Below, piece after piece: positions 5,739 to 8,076 of a stretch of 8,076 bases of DNA (position 1 is its first letter; each line of letters opens with the position of its first letter). The stretch spans positions 1-8,076 of the forward strand of contig VBAB01000212.1 in assembly GCA_005888525.1 (NCBI GenBank), in the 5' to 3' direction. Origin of the DNA: Alphaproteobacteria bacterium. Its GTDB lineage: Bacteria; Pseudomonadota; Alphaproteobacteria; Rhizobiales; Hyphomicrobiaceae. Both the position numbers and the translations under genes were made by a program. The notes below the pieces were generated by a model. That model saw nothing but the letters and a program-made list of their open reading frames with translations. It searched no databases and was not told the DNA's origin.

Positions 5739-6590
5739 ATGGATGCCAACAAGGTCCTGAACTGGAAGTTCCCCGAGATCGAGCACGCATACACCGAGAA
5801 AGACACGATCCTGTACGCGCTGGGCCTGGGCTGTGGCTCGGAGGCCGGCGATACCGATGATCTCAAGTACGTCTACGAGGAGGGTCTGCTCGCGCTGCCC
5901 ACCATGGCCGTGGTTCTTGCCTCGCCGGGCAATTGGCTCGGAAGCAAGGAGTCCACCGTCGACTACACCAAGGTCTTGCACGGCGAGCAATATCTGACCC
6001 TGCACAGGCCGCTGCCGGCGGCGGGCAAGGTGGTCGGCCGCGGGCGTATCGTCGACCTGCTCGACAAGGGCAGGGACAAGGGCGCGGTGCTGTATGCCGA
6101 GCGCACCATCCTGGACAAGGCGAGCGGAGCGCCCATCGCCACGCTGACGTCGGCTGCCATGCTGCGCGGCGATGGCGGCTTCGGCGGCAAATCCGGTCCG
6201 CAGCCCGAGCCCCACAAGCTTCCCGACGGCTCGCCCAAGACGCATGTCGACATCAAGACGCATCTCAACTCGGCGCTGATCTATCGTCTCTCGGGCGACT
6301 GGAACCCGCTGCACGCCGACCCAAAAGTCGCCGCTGCCGGCGGTTTCAAGACGCCGATCCTGCACGGATTGTGCACCTACGGCGTCGCAGGGCGAGCCCT
6401 CGTCAAGGCGTGCTGCGGCGGCGACCCGGCGCGGCTCAAGAGCATGCAGGTGCGCTTCTCCGCGCCCGTGTTTCCGGGCGAGACCATCCGCACCGAGATG
6501 TGGCCGGATGGGAACCGCGTTTCCTTCCGCGCCCGCGTGGTCGAGCGCGACCTCGTGGTGCTCAACAACGGGCTGGCGACGGTGGCCTGA
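5739..6590 (+). CDS. MaoC-family (R)-specific enoyl-CoA hydratase (hydratase 2 type)
   Basis: 283 residues, the usual length for a double hot-dog hydratase 2. The N-terminal half (about 5-145) is the degenerate hot-dog unit with typical LKYVYEEGLLALPTMAVVLA sequence. The C-terminal half (about 160-280) is the catalytic MaoC unit. Its hydratase 2 motif reads YRLSGDWNPLHADPKVAAAG, with the catalytic pair Asp187 and His192 in the expected D-x-N-P-L-H spacing, followed by FKTPILHGLCTYG. The enzyme should hydrate trans-2-enoyl-CoA to (3R)-hydroxyacyl-CoA in the cytoplasm, as in the hydratase part of peroxisomal multifunctional enzyme 2. The chain length and pathway (fatty acid, sterol side chain or polyhydroxyalkanoate supply) cannot be decided. 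No dehydrogenase or thiolase gene is adjacent. The ATG at 5739 has only a weak GAGCGAG upstream, but the protein starts as family members do. Confidence 0.92.
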   Translation: MDANKVLNWKFPEIEHAYTEKDTILYALGLGCGSEAGDTDDLKYVYEEGLLALPTMAVVLASPGNWLGSKESTVDYTKVLHGEQYLTLHRPLPAAGKVVGRGRIVDLLDKGRDKGAVLYAERTILDKASGAPIATLTSAAMLRGDGGFGGKSGPQPEPHKLPDGSPKTHVDIKTHLNSALIYRLSGDWNPLHADPKVAAAGGFKTPILHGLCTYGVAGRALVKACCGGDPARLKSMQVRFSAPVFPGETIRTEMWPDGNRVSFRARVVERDLVVLNNGLATVA

Positions 6591-6639
6591 CGCGCGGCCT
6601 CGCGGCGGCTATTGGCGAGACGAGTTGTGTAACGGTCGT

Positions 6640-6655
6640 TCCGGCAGCGGCCGGA
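6640..6655. other. Short perfect hairpin after the MaoC gene
   Basis: TCCGGC-AGCG-GCCGGA is a 6-bp perfect stem with a 4-nt loop, 50 nt after the MaoC stop and 62 nt before the small membrane protein. No T-run follows, so intrinsic termination is unlikely. It may slow decay of the upstream mRNA. Confidence 0.35.
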
Positions 6656-6700
6656 TGACGCAGACGGGTCAGCCCGCCGGCGACGTTGTTGCAGCGAGGC

Positions 6701-6707
6701 AAGGAGG
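6701..6707 (+). promoter_or_regulatory. Strong ribosome binding site of the small membrane protein
   Basis: AAGGAGG, a full match to the core anti-Shine-Dalgarno complement, 9 nt before the ATG at 6717. It is the best evidence that this short frame is translated. Confidence 0.75.
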
Positions 6708-6716
6708 CCCGACCCC

Positions 6717-6872
6717 ATGGCAGAGACCGACCGCGATCCACGCGACACCAACTTCCTGGTGTTTGTCGTCGTCGCCTTCATTGGTATTTTCAGCCTTGCC
6801 TTCGCGATCTTCCCGCGACACGAGACAACCGCCACGGCGCCCACCTCCGCGAGTGCACCCCAGAAGAAGTAG
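6717..6872 (+). CDS. Small single-pass membrane protein, 51 residues, unknown function
   Basis: The frame encodes a charged N-terminus (MAETDRDPRDTN), one strongly hydrophobic segment at residues 13-32 (from FLVFVVVAF to AIF), then PRHE and a Thr/Ala/Ser/Pro-rich tail ending in QKK. Charge placement is acidic/mixed before the helix and basic just after it, so topology is uncertain; an N-out, C-in arrangement is possible from the PRH following the helix. AAGGAGG lies 9 nt upstream. The frame starts 126 nt after the MaoC stop on the same strand and ends 31 nt from the convergent oxygenase gene. I do not recognise a family. The ideal ribosome binding site, coherent membrane segment and clean placement in the gap all argue that it is real. 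Confidence 0.7.
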   Translation: MAETDRDPRDTNFLVFVVVAFIGIFSLAFAIFPRHETTATAPTSASAPQKK

Positions 6873-6903
6873 GCTTGCGCGACCAATTTCCGGACGATCG
6901 GCC

Positions 6904-7899
6904 TCAGGCCGTTGCAGATTTCGCCGTATCCATCAGCCGCGTCTGGCGGTACTTGAGGTCGCGGTATTCGCCCGACAGCACGGGCGGATACTTGGCCTTG
7001 CCGCCGGGCGCCACGCACTCGATCAGGGCGTCGTAGTTGGGGTGGTGGAAGAACGCCATCGACAGGCGCTTGGCGCCGGCGGCGTTGCCGGGCGGCGTGG
7101 CCACCCGGTGCACGTTTGAAACCCAGCGGTCGTTGGTCCAGCGCATCAGCAGATCGCCGATGTTGACGACGAAGGTGTCGGGATCGGTCTCTACATCGAT
7201 CCACGTGCCGGCCCGCGTCTGCACCTGCAGGCCGCCGGGCACGTTCTCGCCGTTGAGGATGGTGAGGAGACCGTAGTCAGTGTGCGCGCCGCCGCGCAGC
7301 TGGCCGGGCTTCGGCGGCTCCCTCACTTCGGGATAGAAGTTGAGCCGCATGGCGGTGATGTGCCGATCGATCTTGTCGTCGAAGAAGCGCTCCTCGAGGC
7401 CGAGGCCCAGCGCGGCAAGGCGCATGAGCTCACCGACCAGCCGCTCCATCGCCGCGTAGTAGCGCGCAGCGGCCTTGCCGAAGCCGGCCGGGTTGCCCGG
7501 CCAGACGTTCTTGATGAAATAGCGCCGGCCTTCCGCGCTGGTGAAATAAGGCTCGTCGGGCCAGCTCTCGCGGCCGAAGTGGTAGTACTCCTTGAGGTCG
7601 GGCGGCGTCATGTTGGCGTTGCCGTGGCCCAGCGCCTCATAGCCGACCGGCTTGTAGCCGCGCGGGGTCTTGATATCCGCGGGCATCACCTCGAGCTTGT
7701 CCTGCATCGGCAGGGCGAAGAAAGCATGCGCCTTGCTGTTGAGGCCGCGGATCACCTCCGCTGGCACGCCATGTCCGGTGATGGTGAAGAAGCCGATGTC
7801 GGTACATGTGCGATCGATCTGGCGGCCCGTACGCAGGCGAGCGGCCGGATCGCCGGTCAGCGCGCTGCCGAGATCGATGACGGGGATCTGCGTCTGCAT
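6904..7899 (-). CDS. Isopenicillin N synthase-like 2-oxoglutarate/Fe(II)-dependent oxygenase
   Basis: 331 residues. The N-terminal part (about 4-125) is the non-haem dioxygenase N domain, starting IPVIDLGSAL and containing GFFTITGHGVP (36-46). The catalytic double-stranded beta-helix is about 180-290. Iron ligands are His206 and Asp208 in GAHTDYGLLTIL and His264 in SNVHRVATPP. The 2-oxoglutarate-binding pair is Arg278 and Ser280 in KRLSMAFF. The protein should couple 2-oxoglutarate decarboxylation to hydroxylation or another oxidation of an unknown small molecule; family members are seldom true isopenicillin N synthases and no peptide synthetase gene is nearby. The stop of the upstream gene is 14 nt before this ATG on the same strand, suggesting co-transcription. 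The ribosome binding site is weak (AGGA 12 nt upstream, overlapping that stop). CGGCC-TCA-GGCCG (6899-6911) overlaps its own stop codon. Confidence 0.93.
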   Translation of the reverse strand: MQTQIPVIDLGSALTGDPAARLRTGRQIDRTCTDIGFFTITGHGVPAEVIRGLNSKAHAFFALPMQDKLEVMPADIKTPRGYKPVGYEALGHGNANMTPPDLKEYYHFGRESWPDEPYFTSAEGRRYFIKNVWPGNPAGFGKAAARYYAAMERLVGELMRLAALGLGLEERFFDDKIDRHITAMRLNFYPEVREPPKPGQLRGGAHTDYGLLTILNGENVPGGLQVQTRAGTWIDVETDPDTFVVNIGDLLMRWTNDRWVSNVHRVATPPGNAAGAKRLSMAFFHHPNYDALIECVAPGGKAKYPPVLSGEYRDLKYRQTRLMDTAKSATA

Positions 7900-7913
7900 C
7901 AGGTGGGCCGATC

Positions 7914-8076
7914 CTAGCTCGCCTGCTGGTTGACCACCGGCTTGGCGACCGCAGCGCGCACGATGGGGATGTCGGCGTCGGCGAGCGGGGCCATGACCTT
8001 CTTGCGCGCCAGGGCGCGGGCGATGTAGGGCGCCAGCTCCTCGGCCTTGCGGCGGTCGCGCTCGGTAGCCTGGGCC
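7914..8076 (-). CDS. Unidentified protein, C-terminal 54 residues only
   Basis: Reading leftwards from the window edge, one frame stays open to TAG (7916-7914). The visible C-terminus contains ERDRRKAEELAPYIARALAR, then KKVMAPLADADIPIVRAAVA and ends KPVVNQQAS. It is Ala-rich and alternates charged and small residues, as in amphipathic helices. Codon use has the G/C-rich third positions of its neighbours, which supports real coding. The stop lies 14 nt upstream of the oxygenase ATG, so the two are probably in one operon. I do not recognise the family; the C-terminal end of a metabolic enzyme is likely, but that is a guess from context. Confidence 0.6.
   Translation of the reverse strand, partial: AQATERDRRKAEELAPYIARALARKKVMAPLADADIPIVRAAVAKPVVNQQAS

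Noticed and set aside
5496..6365. A 289-codon minus-strand frame opposite the MaoC gene
   Set aside because: Antisense shadow; the plus strand shows the hydratase 2 motif in the correct position.
1..8076. A new defence system, mobile element, CRISPR array or biosynthetic cluster
   Set aside because: No nuclease, integrase, transposase, spacer-repeat pattern or synthetase/ligase genes are visible; the window reads as ordinary cell-wall and metabolic genes, and the isopenicillin-synthase-like enzyme alone does not indicate a beta-lactam pathway.

Overview
The window is GC-rich, gene-dense chromosomal DNA of a kind typical of Alphaproteobacteria. The clues are the protein families: a DUF2852 membrane protein, a DUF882/YcbK-type peptidase with a long C-terminal tail, a two-domain MaoC hydratase and an isopenicillin-N-synthase-like oxygenase. 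I cannot name a genus from the sequence alone. No RNA genes, CRISPR arrays, insertion sequences, phage genes or recognisable defence genes were found.

Layout, left to right: (1) a GMC-family FAD oxidoreductase on the minus strand, its last residues cut off by the window edge (1-1512); (2) a divergent intergenic region (1513-1721); (3) a secreted YcbB-type L,D-transpeptidase on the plus strand (1722-3305); (4) a 208-bp gap with a compound inverted repeat; (5) a DUF882/YcbK (MepK-like) zinc peptidase on the plus strand, probably starting at a TTG (3514-4860); (6) a short convergent gap with a GC-rich hairpin and T-tract, probably a terminator serving both sides; (7) a DUF2852 membrane/coiled-coil protein on the minus strand (4954-5448); (8) a 290-bp divergent region with a 27-bp near-perfect palindrome just upstream of the DUF2852 gene; (9) a MaoC-type (R)-enoyl-CoA hydratase on the plus strand (5739-6590); (10) a 51-residue single-pass membrane protein with a strong ribosome binding site (6717-6872); (11) a 2-oxoglutarate/Fe(II) oxygenase of the isopenicillin N synthase family on the minus strand (6904-7899); (12) the 3' end of an unidentified gene on the same strand, 14 nt upstream of the oxygenase (7914-8076).

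The clearest functional unit is genes 3 and 5. An L,D-transpeptidase, which makes 3-3 peptidoglycan cross-links, is followed by a YcbK-type endopeptidase, whose E. coli relative MepK cuts such cross-links. E. coli has the same order (ycbB-ycbK), so this looks like a conserved cell-wall maker/cutter pair. The remaining genes are metabolic or of unknown role, with no obvious common pathway. The most notable items that gene families do not explain are the palindrome at 5476-5502, the long tail of the MepK-like protein, and the small membrane protein.
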